From: Paenibacillus silagei
GTDB taxonomy: Bacteria > Bacillota > Bacilli > Paenibacillales > Paenibacillaceae
Direction of reading: 5' to 3'
DNA: 64,000 nt
Assembly (NCBI RefSeq): GCF_017874735.1
Contig: NZ_JAGGLV010000025.1
Span: 1 to 64,000 of the forward strand
The notes under the pieces were generated by a model, which saw only the letters and a program-made list of their open reading frames with translations, had not been told where the DNA came from and did not search any database. Made by a program: the position numbers and the translations under genes. Shown in pieces: positions 1-9,808 of the stretch (positions within the stretch are counted from its first letter, which is position 1; each line of letters starts with the position of its first letter).

Positions 1-376
1 ATCGAAAAACCGACCACATTCGGCGTTGCGCGGGCGCGTGGAGCAAATGTAATCGAAAAACCGACCATAATGTGCGTTGCGGAGGCACGTGGGCCAAATG
101 TAATCGAAAAACCGACCACATTGGGCGTGACGGAGGCGCGTGGAGCAATGTAATCGAAAAACCGACCACATTCGGCGTTGCGCGGGCGCGTGGAGCAAAT
201 GTAATCGAAAAACCGACCATAATGTGCGTTGCGGAGGCACGTGGGCCCAATGTAATCGAAAAACCGACCACAATGGGACCGGGGGCGGCACGTAGGCTAA
301 AAGTAATCGAAAAACCGACCACATTGGGCGTGACGGAGGCGCGTGGATCAAATGTAATCGAAAAACCGACCACAAT
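1..376. repeat. Array A: eight 51-bp hairpin repeat units
   Basis: Eight copies of the core ATCGAAAAACCGACCA begin at 1, 52, 103, 153, 204, 255, 306 and 357, so the period is 51 bp with a single 50-bp step. Each core sits between AATGT on the left and ACATT or a variant on the right, giving an imperfect hairpin with an AAAAAC loop. The GC-rich linkers follow a higher-order pattern: units 4 and 5 repeat units 1 and 2, and unit 7 repeats unit 3, a 153-bp superrepeat. The array is cut by the left window edge. The open reading frames that cross it are a by-product of a stop-free unit whose length is a multiple of three. It lies beyond the 3' end of the response regulator gene. Confidence 0.9.
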
Positions 377-421
377 CGGCTGAAGAGTATCCATGCTGTT
401 CTCGCGGTTTAGTTCCTGTAT

Positions 422-2038
422 CTATATACTTTGAGTTCCCTGCCGGCGGTAATCCGAGGGGGAGACGCCGGTCTCCTTCTTGAAGATCCGGTTGAAGGAC
501 CGGTAATTCTCGAAGCCGATGGATTCGGAGATTTCGAAGGTTTTGTGGTCGGTGGTGAGCAGCAGCAGCTTGGCCTGTTCGATCCGCAGGCGGGTCAGGT
601 ATTGGACAAAGCTCTCGCCGACGGCCTTCTTGAACATGGAGCTGAAGTAGGGCACGCTGTAATTGATCGAAGCGGCCAGCTCCTCCAGCTTGTAGGGATA
701 GCTGAGATCTTCGCGCATCTGTTGAATGATACGTGTGATGGAGGCATCGATCTTCCGGCCGCCCTCCTGAAGCTGCTGAAGCTTGCGGAAATGATCGCAG
801 GTGATCTCATGTACAGCGTTGAATGTCTGGCACAGCTCGATTTGTACACGCAGCTCTGCTTCGAGATCCGCCCCGCCTTCCGCCCCAATAACGTTATGGC
901 TCATATCCAGAAAGACTCGCAGATATAGGGACTTGATCTGCTCCGGGTCCCAGGCTTGCTCCATCGCCTGACGGTGCAGGGATTGGCGCTCCTGCTCCAG
1001 AGCTGCCGTGCTGAGATGCGGCTCCAGCAGCGCTTTCTTCAGCACCTTGCTCCAGAAGCGGCTCTGCGGCTCAGGAATCCGCTGGAAGCTGGAGAGTTGC
1101 CCCCACTCCCCAATGCCGATAAGCTCATTGCAGCGGTAAAAGAACGGATACGGCGCTGAAGCCAGCCGCTTCAGCACCTCCGGCCGCTCCTCCAGTCCCT
1201 GGTCGAAGCTGCACAGCAGGGCGATGCAGCTCATCCGGAGATTCGCGGCCAGGGACTCCAGCACCTGCTCCAGGAAGCGGGGTCTCTCCGTCTTCAAGCT
1301 GTCGGTATACAGGGCAAGGAACCGCCCTTTGTCGAGGGCGATAACCTTATGCGGGCCTATGCTGCCGAGCAGCTCCTTCAGCACGTTCACCCCTGCGAAT
1401 TGCCACAGCTTCAGCTCCTCCAGCTGGTCGATCGGGAAGCGCAGGGAGTTGCGGTCCAGCTCCAGCAGCAGGGTCATGAAGCCCTGGCCGTGAAGCGGGA
1501 GCTGCGAGTCCGCAAGACTGCGCAGCCATTTGGCTTCAGCCGCCGGGCTGCGCAGCATGTCGAGGAACAGGCTCTGCTCGATCTCGACTTCGCTCAGGCG
1601 GACCTGCTGCTCCAGCTGCAGATAATTGTCCCTCGTCTCGCCGCGTGAATCCGCCAGAACCGCCAGCTCCTCCATCGTCCGGGTCAACAGGCCCGGATCG
1701 GAGAGACAGTCATCCTTAATCAGATAGGAAGCCGCCTTCAGATGAATGGCCTGCTGGGCATAGTGGAAATCCTGATGACAGGTCAGGATAATGATCTGCG
1801 GGGCAGGTGCCCCGCTCCGTTCGATCTCGCGCAGCATCTCCAGCCCGTTCATGCCCGGCATTGTAATGTCGGTAACAATCAGCTCCGGCTTATGCTTCAG
1901 GAACAGCTCCAGCCCGTCCCGGCCATCCTCAGCTTCGCCGACAAGGGTGAACAGGTCAGCGCGCTCTTCAATGAAATGCCGGAAGACCGTTCTTGCCGGA
2001 ATCTCGTCCTCCACAAGGACAACTCTATAGTGATTCAT
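422..2038 (-). CDS. YesN-like response regulator, AraC-type DNA binding
   Basis: A 538-residue two-component response regulator. An N-terminal receiver domain (about 1-120) carries acidic residues near D11, phospho-acceptor D57 in VTDITMPG, and the conserved Lys in YLIKDD. A long central region of unknown fold follows. The last 100 residues or so form a double helix-turn-helix AraC domain ending in FKKETGVSPSDYRR. This is the usual YesN layout. The start is supported by AAGGAGG six bases upstream. It overlaps the end of the kinase gene by 14 bp, so the two are translationally coupled. The likely target is the divergent ABC importer operon, inferred from position and family habit. Confidence 0.93.
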   Translation of the reverse strand: MNHYRVVLVEDEIPARTVFRHFIEERADLFTLVGEAEDGRDGLELFLKHKPELIVTDITMPGMNGLEMLREIERSGAPAPQIIILTCHQDFHYAQQAIHLKAASYLIKDDCLSDPGLLTRTMEELAVLADSRGETRDNYLQLEQQVRLSEVEIEQSLFLDMLRSPAAEAKWLRSLADSQLPLHGQGFMTLLLELDRNSLRFPIDQLEELKLWQFAGVNVLKELLGSIGPHKVIALDKGRFLALYTDSLKTERPRFLEQVLESLAANLRMSCIALLCSFDQGLEERPEVLKRLASAPYPFFYRCNELIGIGEWGQLSSFQRIPEPQSRFWSKVLKKALLEPHLSTAALEQERQSLHRQAMEQAWDPEQIKSLYLRVFLDMSHNVIGAEGGADLEAELRVQIELCQTFNAVHEITCDHFRKLQQLQEGGRKIDASITRIIQQMREDLSYPYKLEELAASINYSVPYFSSMFKKAVGESFVQYLTRLRIEQAKLLLLTTDHKTFEISESIGFENYRSFNRIFKKETGVSPSDYRRQGTQSI

Positions 2039-3830
2039 GATGTTCCTCCTTAATCAGAACGTTCCCGGACGGCAGCAGCATGCGGATGGTCAAGCCTTCG
2101 CCCGGAGCGCTGGTGAGCAGGATCTGTGTCTCCGCCCCGAACAGCAGCTTCATACGCATCCATACATTCTGCAGTCCGATGTTCTCGGCAGACTCTTCCT
2201 GCTGGAGATGGAGCTGCAGCTTCCTCAGCTCAGCCTCTTCCAGACCGTTCCCGTCGTCCTCGACTTGTACAATAATATGGCTCCCGCCGGGACTTCTGTA
2301 TACGCGCACACGGATATGCCCTTCCGGTGCCTTGCGCGGGAGAATGCCGTGGAACACGGAGTTCTCAATCAGCGGCTGCAGACCCAGCTTCGGAATCATC
2401 ATGCCCCGCAGCGGCTCCTCAATCTCAGCCTCCAGATGAATCTGGCATTTGTAGCGCATATTCAGCAGCCCGACATAATCCGCCAGATAATCAAGCTCCT
2501 GCTGGAGCTGCACCGTCTGCTCGAAATTCTCCATCGAATACCGCAGCAAGGCCACCAGCCTTCCCATCAGGGAGTTGATCTTCTCATAATCCTTCATCAT
2601 GGCGAACATACGGATCGTATTGAGGGTATTGTACATGAAATGGGGGTTGATCTGCGACTGCAGCGCCCGAATCTCCAGCTTGCGCTTCAGATCCTCCGAA
2701 TCATGCAGGTCTGCCAGCAGATCCTGTATGCGGACAGCCATGGTATTGAGCATCCGGCCCAGATCCCCGATTTCATTATTGGCGAAATGGGTGACCCTGG
2801 CATCGAAATTCCCTTTTTTCAGAGCATCGACCTGCCGCTTCACAGCCTGTAGAGGCCGGTAGAGCTGATACCCGAAGCCGACCACACAGAGCGCCCCCAG
2901 ACAAGCCAGAATGAGCAGAAAATAAGTGACCGTCCGGCGGATAATCTCGGCGCTGGCCGTCAGCTCCTTGGACGGAATCTCTGAGAGCACGATCCACTTG
3001 TCGTAGGTGGAGGTCTGCTTGACAGAGACAATAGAGGAGCCTGCCGCGAACTGATCCGGGCGCTTCAGCTCCTTCCAGCGCCCCAGAATCTCCTGAACCC
3101 GCTGCTTATCCGCCTGCTTATCCAGCTTGCTGGTCGTGGCAATGGTCAGGCCGTCTTCCGTCAGCAGGGAGATAGAGCCCTCGCTCCCAAGCTGAATATT
3201 CTCAATCTGCTGCTGGTATTGGCTGTTATTCATGGAGATCAGCAGCACGCCCTTCAGGTCCTTATATAAGTCGAAGGGAACGCGTGAGATATAATAGGTA
3301 GACGAATTCAGAATAGCCAGCTCAGGCAGCGAATGCTTGTCCAGAAAAAGATTCGGCCGTCCCGAAGCCAGATACGCTTCAATCAGCGGCCGGTACGGGG
3401 ACTCCTCCAGCATGGCCGGGGCTTCCGTGGAGGAGAGAACCTCTCCTGTAACGGCGGAATAGACCTGTAGGCCCTCCACATTCCCGATGATGGCGGACGC
3501 GCCGCTGAGCACGGAGATCAGATCCTTTTTGCGGACCACCTCTTCAAAATATTGGGCAGAAGGCGATACCAGCGCGCTCTGAATGGACGAGATCCGCGAA
3601 TATTGCTCGCTGAGCTCCCGCAGCCGGGTCATGGTTAATTCAATCCGGTCCACGACCTGATTGACGAGCTGGGCATTCAGGCGGTTCACCTGCTGCTCCA
3701 CGGTCGTGCTGGATACGCTTACAGAAATAAAGGACAGCACAATCAGCGGAACCACCGAGATGGCGAACATGACGACAATCATCTTAATATAGAAGCTCCG
3801 CCGCAAAAAGCTGAAAAAGGGTGAATTCAT
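2025..3830 (-). CDS. YesM-like sensor histidine kinase
   Basis: A 601-residue membrane kinase. One transmembrane segment near residues 14-36 and another near 296-318 bracket an extracellular sensor region of about 260 residues, typical of dCache-type sensors. A HAMP linker follows, then a His_kinase (PF06580) domain with the phospho-acceptor in QINPHFMYNTLNTIR. The C-terminal ATPase shows LGLQPLIENSVFHG and VEDDGNGLEE. It is first in a two-gene operon with the response regulator and divergent from the solute-binding protein gene. The ligand is probably the saccharide imported next door, but nothing in the sequence identifies it. The ribosome-binding site before this ATG is weak. Confidence 0.93.
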   Translation of the reverse strand: MNSPFFSFLRRSFYIKMIVVMFAISVVPLIVLSFISVSVSSTTVEQQVNRLNAQLVNQVVDRIELTMTRLRELSEQYSRISSIQSALVSPSAQYFEEVVRKKDLISVLSGASAIIGNVEGLQVYSAVTGEVLSSTEAPAMLEESPYRPLIEAYLASGRPNLFLDKHSLPELAILNSSTYYISRVPFDLYKDLKGVLLISMNNSQYQQQIENIQLGSEGSISLLTEDGLTIATTSKLDKQADKQRVQEILGRWKELKRPDQFAAGSSIVSVKQTSTYDKWIVLSEIPSKELTASAEIIRRTVTYFLLILACLGALCVVGFGYQLYRPLQAVKRQVDALKKGNFDARVTHFANNEIGDLGRMLNTMAVRIQDLLADLHDSEDLKRKLEIRALQSQINPHFMYNTLNTIRMFAMMKDYEKINSLMGRLVALLRYSMENFEQTVQLQQELDYLADYVGLLNMRYKCQIHLEAEIEEPLRGMMIPKLGLQPLIENSVFHGILPRKAPEGHIRVRVYRSPGGSHIIVQVEDDGNGLEEAELRKLQLHLQQEESAENIGLQNVWMRMKLLFGAETQILLTSAPGEGLTIRMLLPSGNVLIKEEHHESL

Positions 3831-3992
3831 AGCGTCACATCCGTTAAGGGTTTTGGACTACGGATACCGGGCAGGCTATCCTAAACAGATTATAGTACAT
3901 TGGCGGACATGGAGATACCTGCGGCCCGGCAAATCTTAAAAATGGTGACACTTTGGCTGGAATCCGGCATGTTCTTAAGCTCCGGCGTCTTC

Positions 3993-4029
3993 TATAATCC
4001 AAAGTGTAAGCACGATGTAAACGCAATCA
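3993..4029 (+). promoter_or_regulatory. Promoter -10 and cre-like site of the ABC importer operon
   Basis: TATAAT at 3993-3998 is a perfect -10, but no good -35 lies 17 bases upstream, as expected for an activator-dependent promoter. TGTAAACGCAATCA at 4016-4029 matches the CcpA consensus TGWAANCGNTNWCA at all but one fixed position and would lie just past the transcription start. This suggests carbon catabolite repression plus activation by the YesN-type regulator; both are inference. Confidence 0.45.
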
Positions 4030-4052
4030 ATACAAGCAAACGGGGGATGACA

Positions 4053-5624
4053 ATGAATATTACAAAAAAGCTTGTACCGCTTGTAGCTTCGGCGGCGTTG
4101 ATGGTAACTGCACTGGCGGGCTGCGGCGGCGGTAATAATTCAGCGGCAGGCAGCACAGCGGCACCGGAAGGCAGTACACCAAGCGGTGCGGCTAGCAAGC
4201 CGGCCAGCATCAAGGCCATGACCATTCTTTTCGGCAATCCGCCGGAGATGACGAACAACAAGGCGCTGGAGGATCTGGAGAAGCGCGGCAATGTAGATCT
4301 GAACGTAACCTTCGTGCCATCCGAAGCCTATACGGACAAGCTCTCTGTGGCGGTATCGGCCGGAGATTCCTATGATCTGCTGCTGATGGATGGCGGCAAG
4401 GACGATAAATTCAACAACCTGGTGAAAATGGGCGCTTTTCATGACCTGACCCCTTACCTTGCGAAGACCAAGAATATCAGCCAGATTGATGAGGTGGTCT
4501 GGAATGGTGCCAAGATTGACGGCAAATCGTACGGGATTCCCCGGCCACGCGGTCTGTACGGCGGAGGCGAAGCCAATATTCTGATCCGCAAGGACTGGCT
4601 GGATAAATATAATCTGCCGGTTCCAAAGACCATGGATGAGCTGACGAATGCGCTTGCGGTGTTCAAGGAGAAGGACCCGGCAGGCGGCGGCAAAACCATC
4701 CCGTTCACGATCTACGGTTCAGACGGTGTGAACAGCCCCGGGCCGTTCTCGGGTGTCCTCCCGATCCAGTATGCCTTTGGCATTCCTAATGTGTGGAAGC
4801 TGGACGGCGACAACGTGGTCCGTGATTTCCAGACGCCTGAATACAAGGCATTCCTGGAGTGGCTGAGAGATTCGTGGAGCAAGGGCCTGATCGACAAGGA
4901 TGCGCCGGTATTGAAGAACCAGGGGCAGGCGCGGAGTAAGTTCCTTGCGGGCACAGCGGGTGCTTTTGTCGGGAATGTCAGTGATATTGTAGAGACCAAC
5001 GTAGAAAAGCTGAAACAGACGGACCCGAAGGCCGAAATCGCGATTGTCGATGTGCTTGAAGGCGCGAACGGACAGAAGGGTGCTTCTGTACTCTCCGGGT
5101 ACTACGGACTGTGGGCGGTTCCAAGCTCCGTGCCGGAGGATAAGGTGCAGCAGATTGTAGACTTCCTTGACTTCACGGCCTCTGAAGAGAATGTAGCGTT
5201 CTCCAAAGCGGGAGTCACCGGCATCCATTCCAGCGATTTCAAGAATGGGGTTGCGGTGCAGACCGAGGAGCAGAAGAAGCAGTATGAGCTGGATAAGCCG
5301 AACAATTTCATCCTGGAGAACCGCGCAGATCCATATGTATACGCCAACTCCAAGGAGCCGGACATCCTGGCGCTGCAAAAGACAACTCTCGATACGATCA
5401 GCAAGATCGGGGTGGAGAATCCGTTCCTCAGCTACAACTCACAGTACGCCAGCAAGAATCCGGACAGCTATAAGAAAATGAGTGCGGTAATGACGAAGTA
5501 TGTGCTGGGCGAGGGAGCCTGGGAGGATGTGCAGAAGGAGATTGATACCTGGACGGAGGGTCCGGGCGTGCAGATCACCAAGGAACTGCAGGACCAGTAT
5601 AACGCAGAGCATTCCGCGAAGTAA
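4053..5624 (+). CDS. Extracellular solute-binding lipoprotein (LplA-like)
   Basis: A 523-residue ABC importer binding protein of the family 1 sugar-binding type. It begins with a lipoprotein signal: two lysines, a hydrophobic stretch and lipobox LAGC with Cys24, then a Gly/Ser/Ala-rich tether. The start at 4053 is chosen over the in-frame ATG at 4047 and over longer extensions because GGGGG at 4042-4046 gives a six-base spacer. It is first in an operon with two permeases and a heparinase-like lyase. No ATPase gene is present, so a shared MsmX-type ATPase encoded elsewhere probably powers the importer. The substrate is probably an oligosaccharide released from a uronic-acid polysaccharide, judged only from the lyase gene. 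Confidence 0.92.
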   Translation: MNITKKLVPLVASAALMVTALAGCGGGNNSAAGSTAAPEGSTPSGAASKPASIKAMTILFGNPPEMTNNKALEDLEKRGNVDLNVTFVPSEAYTDKLSVAVSAGDSYDLLLMDGGKDDKFNNLVKMGAFHDLTPYLAKTKNISQIDEVVWNGAKIDGKSYGIPRPRGLYGGGEANILIRKDWLDKYNLPVPKTMDELTNALAVFKEKDPAGGGKTIPFTIYGSDGVNSPGPFSGVLPIQYAFGIPNVWKLDGDNVVRDFQTPEYKAFLEWLRDSWSKGLIDKDAPVLKNQGQARSKFLAGTAGAFVGNVSDIVETNVEKLKQTDPKAEIAIVDVLEGANGQKGASVLSGYYGLWAVPSSVPEDKVQQIVDFLDFTASEENVAFSKAGVTGIHSSDFKNGVAVQTEEQKKQYELDKPNNFILENRADPYVYANSKEPDILALQKTTLDTISKIGVENPFLSYNSQYASKNPDSYKKMSAVMTKYVLGEGAWEDVQKEIDTWTEGPGVQITKELQDQYNAEHSAK

Positions 5625-5702
5625 TACAACAACACTATATACAGAGGCAAAGGAGGGGGCTTTCCCCTTTCTTTTGCCCATTTGGATAAGGAGGTTTAGC
5701 CT

Positions 5703-6611
5703 GTGCAGAGAGCTTTACGACCCAAACGGTTTCATCAGCTATGGCCTTTTTACTTACTGGCAGCACCGGGTATTCTCTACTTTCTCACCTTTCATTACAT
5801 TCCGATGACAGGACTCATTCTGGCCTTCAAGGAATACAGCCCGTTTAAGGGCATGATGGACAGTCCCTGGGTGGGGCTGGATAATTTCAGACAGTTTTTC
5901 GGAACCTCCGATTTCTATATGTTGCTGAAAAATACGCTGCTGATCAGTCTGCTGAATCTGATCATTTATTTTCCCTTCACGATCCTCCTGTCGCTGCTTC
6001 TGAATGAAGTGCGGCTTAAGGTGTTCAAGCGTGTCTCGCAGACCATCGTATATCTGCCCCATTTTCTCTCCTGGGTCGTGATTTACGGGATTACGATTTC
6101 CTTCTTCGGGCCTTCGGGCGTCATTAACCATTACCTCGGCCAATGGTTCGACGGCAGCGCTAACTTCCTGGTCAGCAACGAATGGTTCCGTCCGCTGGTC
6201 ATCTTCCAGTCGATCTGGAAGGATGCGGGCTGGGGCACGATTATCTTCCTGGCGGCACTGGCGGGGATTAACCCTGAGCAGTATGAAGCAGCCAAGGTGG
6301 ATGGAGCAAGCCGATTGCAGAGCATCTGGCATATCACCCTCCCCGGCATCAAAGGGACCATCGTGATTCTGCTGTTGCTCCGTCTGGGCTCCTCGATGGA
6401 CTCCAACTTCATGCAGATCTTCCTGATGACCAATAGCCTTAACCTGGATGTCTCCAATGTCTTCGATCTGTTCGTCTACCATGTCGGTCTGGAGCAATTC
6501 AATTACAGCTTCGCGATTACCGTAGGCATGTTCAAATCCGTTGCCAGTCTGATCCTGGTCCTCGGGGCCAATTATGCGGCGAAGCTGCTGGGTGAGGAAG
6601 GCATATTCTAG
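5703..6611 (+). CDS. ABC importer permease, LplB/YtcP-like
   Basis: A 302-residue inner-membrane permease with about six transmembrane helices and the cytoplasmic EAA loop EQYEAAKVDGASRLQSIWHI, which docks the ATPase. It starts with GTG preceded by AAGGAGGT at 5688-5695 and a seven-base spacer. The N-terminus (PFYLLAAPGILYF) matches the LplB family of sugar and oligosaccharide importers. It lies 78 bp after the binding-protein gene and 24 bp before the second permease. Confidence 0.94.
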   Translation: MQRALRPKRFHQLWPFYLLAAPGILYFLTFHYIPMTGLILAFKEYSPFKGMMDSPWVGLDNFRQFFGTSDFYMLLKNTLLISLLNLIIYFPFTILLSLLLNEVRLKVFKRVSQTIVYLPHFLSWVVIYGITISFFGPSGVINHYLGQWFDGSANFLVSNEWFRPLVIFQSIWKDAGWGTIIFLAALAGINPEQYEAAKVDGASRLQSIWHITLPGIKGTIVILLLLRLGSSMDSNFMQIFLMTNSLNLDVSNVFDLFVYHVGLEQFNYSFAITVGMFKSVASLILVLGANYAAKLLGEEGIF

Positions 6612-6635
6612 AACAAGAACAGGAGTGGAGAGGTT

Positions 6636-7505
6636 ATGAAGCTTAAGGCAACCTGGTTTGACACCATTATTGTAGTCATGATTTGCTTAATCAGCTTGCT
6701 GGTTATTCTGCCTTTTCTATATATTATCGCGGTCTCGTTCAGTCCGCCGGGAGATTCGATGGCCGGGAATTTCTTCATCTGGCCCAAGCACTGGACACTG
6801 GACGCCTACAGCTATCTGCTGAATGCGAATACGTTCCTGACCTCCGTCAAGAACTCTGTCATTATCACGGCGATGGGCACGGTGCTCAGCTTGTTTGTCT
6901 CGATTACACTGGCTTATGCCCTGTCGAAGAAATTTCTGCCCGGCCGCCGGATCATGCTGCTGGTTATTTTCTTCACGATGATCTTTCACGGGGGCATGAT
7001 TCCGAACTATCTGGTCGTCAAAAATCTGGGTCTGATCGATTCTTACTGGGCGGTAGTGCTTCCGGCAGCCTCCAGTGCTTTCAATATCATGGTCATCCGC
7101 TCGTTCTTCCAGAGCCTGCCTGAGAGTCTGGACGAAGCGGCAAGAATAGACGGGGCGGGGGAATTCAGGATTCTCTACTCGATCGTGCTGCCGCTGTCCA
7201 AGCCGATTATCGCCACGTTCACCCTGTTCTTCATGGTGCAGTTCTGGAATGAATTCTTCTCGGCGGTTATCTATCTGAATGATACCTCGCGCTGGCCGAT
7301 TCAACCGCTCTTGCGGCAGATGGTGGCAATCAGCGCCTCCAATATCTCGGCAGAGGCAGCGGTAGATGCCTCGCTTGCGGCCAACCTTGGACCCAATGTC
7401 CAGAATGCGGCCATTCTGCTGGCGATGCTGCCTATAGTAATCGTGTACCCGTTCCTGCAGAAGTATTTTGCCAAGGGAGCCATGCTTGGTTCGATTAAGG
7501 AATAG
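6636..7505 (+). CDS. ABC importer permease, LplC/YtcP-like
   Basis: A 289-residue permease of the MalG/LplC type with six predicted transmembrane helices and the EAA motif ESLDEAARIDGAGEFRILYS. The insertion near residues 210-260 containing SAVIYLNDTSRWPIQPLLRQ is typical of the LplC subgroup. A GGAGTGGAGAGG ribosome-binding region precedes the ATG. It forms the heterodimeric membrane channel with the preceding permease and is encoded just before the lyase gene. Confidence 0.94.
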   Translation: MKLKATWFDTIIVVMICLISLLVILPFLYIIAVSFSPPGDSMAGNFFIWPKHWTLDAYSYLLNANTFLTSVKNSVIITAMGTVLSLFVSITLAYALSKKFLPGRRIMLLVIFFTMIFHGGMIPNYLVVKNLGLIDSYWAVVLPAASSAFNIMVIRSFFQSLPESLDEAARIDGAGEFRILYSIVLPLSKPIIATFTLFFMVQFWNEFFSAVIYLNDTSRWPIQPLLRQMVAISASNISAEAAVDASLAANLGPNVQNAAILLAMLPIVIVYPFLQKYFAKGAMLGSIKE

Positions 7506-7535
7506 ACTCAGGCGGAGAGATCCGCGAATATAAAG

Positions 7536-9758
7536 GTGATGATAGAATTGACTATGGGGTATAAAGATCTGCGGCACAATCCCGCATATACGAAGCCGCA
7601 GCTGGCTGCCGGGGAGTTCTTAAGCACAATGCTGGATTTGACCAGACCGGAGCTTGCTGAGGTAGCTGCGAAGCTGGACGTAGGCGATGTCCCCGGTGCA
7701 CGGGATGCTTATCTAGATGTCATTACATCGGGTAACAACGGGAGATACTACTTTGATGTGAAGGATGTTCCTAAGCTGAAGGCGTACGCCGCCAGCCATT
7801 ACAGCGGAGAGGAGGAGGCGCAGCAGGATATTGCCGAGGCGGACCGGATTGTGGAGGGAGATATCCCCCTGTTCAAAGGGAAAAGAGTGCTCTTCCGGAA
7901 CGGAAGCTACGACTGGAACAGCTGGCTGTTCGACAGCTCGCAGTATCAGCTGCATCTGACCCGGTTCGTCTATGTGAAGCGTCTGTCCAGAGCCTACGCG
8001 CTGACCGGGGATGATAAATACGCCAAATGCTTCAATGATATGATCAGTCATTTCATTGACGATAACCCTATGCCGGTGGATGGTACGTTCCGGGCGGAGC
8101 ATTGTAGCTGGGACCCCCTCTCGGCCGGTGTGCGGATGTTCATGCTGCCGGAAGCCTTCATTACCTTCTTCGGCTCTCCGGCCTTCGAGCCTGAGGTGAA
8201 GCTGAAGCTGATTCAGTCCTTCCAGCAGCATGGCGAATATGTGCGCAAATACCATGCCAGCGGCGGCAATCATGTCTGCATGCAGCTCCGGGGGCTGACT
8301 CAGACGGCGCTGCTTCTGCCGGAGCTGAAGGATTCCGCCGAATGGCTGGAATACGCCGGGCGTAAGCTGCCGGGATACATCCTTGAGAACGTCTACCCCG
8401 ACGGGGTACAGTTCGAGGGCAGCCCGAATTACCACCTGATCGTCATGCGCGAGCTGTATGAACTGGTGGTTCTGTACCAGAAGCTCGGCATTGATGCCGG
8501 AGAATACCGGGAGACGCTGGAGAAGATGTATGTCGTTACGATGCATCTGCTGGCCCCGGACGGACAGCTGGTTAAGTTCGGCGATACCGATGTTCAGGTG
8601 CTCAGCGAGCTGCGTAATGTCATGAGCTTGGGCGCTTACCTGTATCAGCGGGGGGACTTCAAGGCGCTGGGGCATGAGCGGCTGCCGTTCTCCCTGCTGT
8701 GGAGAATCGGGCCGGAGGCTGCGGCGGAGTATGCTCAGCTGAAGGCTGCAGAGCCTGCGGAGACGGCGGCCTGCTTCCCGGCAGGCGGTTATGTAACCTC
8801 GCGCCAGGGCTGGAGTCCTGACGATATGTACATGGCGATGCGGGCAGGTGTCGGGATCGGCGGGCATGCGCATTCCGATGCGCTCAGCCTGGTGCTTTAC
8901 GCCGGAGGGCGCGAGCTGCTGGCGGATTCAGGTATGGGCTTGTTCGAGTGGAACAAAGAACGTAAATATACAGTCTCGACCCGTGCCCATAACACTGTAG
9001 TTGTCGACGGTCAGGACCAGCATGTCCGCAGCTTCCACTGGAATACGCCGCCTACGGCGAGCTGCAGAATCTGGGACACGCAATTTAGTGAAGTCTATGA
9101 TTATGCTTTTGCAAGCCAGTACGGATATACCCGGTACGAAGATCCGGTGGTTCACTCCCGTAAGGTGCTGTTCGTCAAGAACAGCTATTGGCTGATCGTG
9201 GACCTGTTCCAAGCAGAAGGGCAGCACCGCTATGAGCAGTATTTCCACCTGCCGCCGGGTGCAGCAGCCTACGACTCTCTCAGCGGGGAAGTTATCTCGC
9301 AGCTGGAGGGGGCCAATCTGCTGCTGAAGCCGCTCCTCTCCGGGCTGGCGGAGGACCGGCTGACGCTGGAGCAGGGCCTGATCTTTAAGCAGGGCCACTA
9401 CAGCGGGAATCCTGTAATGAAGCGTTCCCTTACCTTGACGGGGAGTGCAGCCATCGTTACCCTGGCCGTTCCGTTCGGAACAGCGAAGCCGCAGGTGAGT
9501 GTAGAACGGCTGCCGGTACGGCAGCATGGGGAACTACTCTCCGTACAGGAGGCCACCTCGCTGCGTATCGTCATGGAAGACCGGGTGGATGACATCTGCC
9601 TCTATCATAAGAGTGTCGATGTCACCAGCTACCTCGACCATACCGGCAATATAATCTCCGAAGCGCTGCTGCCCCGCAAGACGGAGCCGGAAGGCATCGC
9701 GTTTGCCGGAGGCAGCTATAACCGGGATGTTATTGTCAATCGTAGCCTCAAAGAATAG
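7536..9758 (+). CDS. Heparinase II/III-family polysaccharide lyase
   Basis: About 740 residues. The N-terminal half is an alpha-toroid of the alginate/heparin lyase fold (GGNHVCMQLRGLTQTALL near residue 245, EGSPNYHLIVMRELYE). The C-terminal half is the Heparinase_II/III beta-sandwich, with GGHAHSDALSLVLYAGGREL and STRAHNTVVVDGQDQ carrying the conserved His residues. There is no signal peptide, so it probably acts in the cytoplasm on imported oligosaccharides. The start is uncertain: GTG 7536, ATG 7539, TTG 7548 and ATG 7554 are all in frame, and AAAGGTGAT at 7532-7540 spaces best with TTG 7548. It is last in the importer operon and is followed by a terminator. Substrate specificity cannot be read from the sequence. 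Confidence 0.9.
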   Translation: MMIELTMGYKDLRHNPAYTKPQLAAGEFLSTMLDLTRPELAEVAAKLDVGDVPGARDAYLDVITSGNNGRYYFDVKDVPKLKAYAASHYSGEEEAQQDIAEADRIVEGDIPLFKGKRVLFRNGSYDWNSWLFDSSQYQLHLTRFVYVKRLSRAYALTGDDKYAKCFNDMISHFIDDNPMPVDGTFRAEHCSWDPLSAGVRMFMLPEAFITFFGSPAFEPEVKLKLIQSFQQHGEYVRKYHASGGNHVCMQLRGLTQTALLLPELKDSAEWLEYAGRKLPGYILENVYPDGVQFEGSPNYHLIVMRELYELVVLYQKLGIDAGEYRETLEKMYVVTMHLLAPDGQLVKFGDTDVQVLSELRNVMSLGAYLYQRGDFKALGHERLPFSLLWRIGPEAAAEYAQLKAAEPAETAACFPAGGYVTSRQGWSPDDMYMAMRAGVGIGGHAHSDALSLVLYAGGRELLADSGMGLFEWNKERKYTVSTRAHNTVVVDGQDQHVRSFHWNTPPTASCRIWDTQFSEVYDYAFASQYGYTRYEDPVVHSRKVLFVKNSYWLIVDLFQAEGQHRYEQYFHLPPGAAAYDSLSGEVISQLEGANLLLKPLLSGLAEDRLTLEQGLIFKQGHYSGNPVMKRSLTLTGSAAIVTLAVPFGTAKPQVSVERLPVRQHGELLSVQEATSLRIVMEDRVDDICLYHKSVDVTSYLDHTGNIISEALLPRKTEPEGIAFAGGSYNRDVIVNRSLKE

Positions 9759-9770
9759 CACAACAGAAAA

Positions 9771-9808
9771 AAGCAACGCCCATCCCGAACCGGGGATGGG
9801 CGTTGCTT
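9771..9808. terminator. Bidirectional terminator between lyase and fhuF-like genes
   Basis: A 16-bp stem, AAGCAACGCCCATCCC with its complement ending at 9808, encloses a short loop. A-rich sequence on the left gives a U run for the minus strand. It separates convergent genes, and the stop codon of the minus-strand gene lies inside the right arm. Confidence 0.85.

Noticed and set aside
72..383. Open frame of 103 residues across array A
   Set aside because: Same reason: a by-product of the repeat unit, and the 50-bp step shifts the frame midway.
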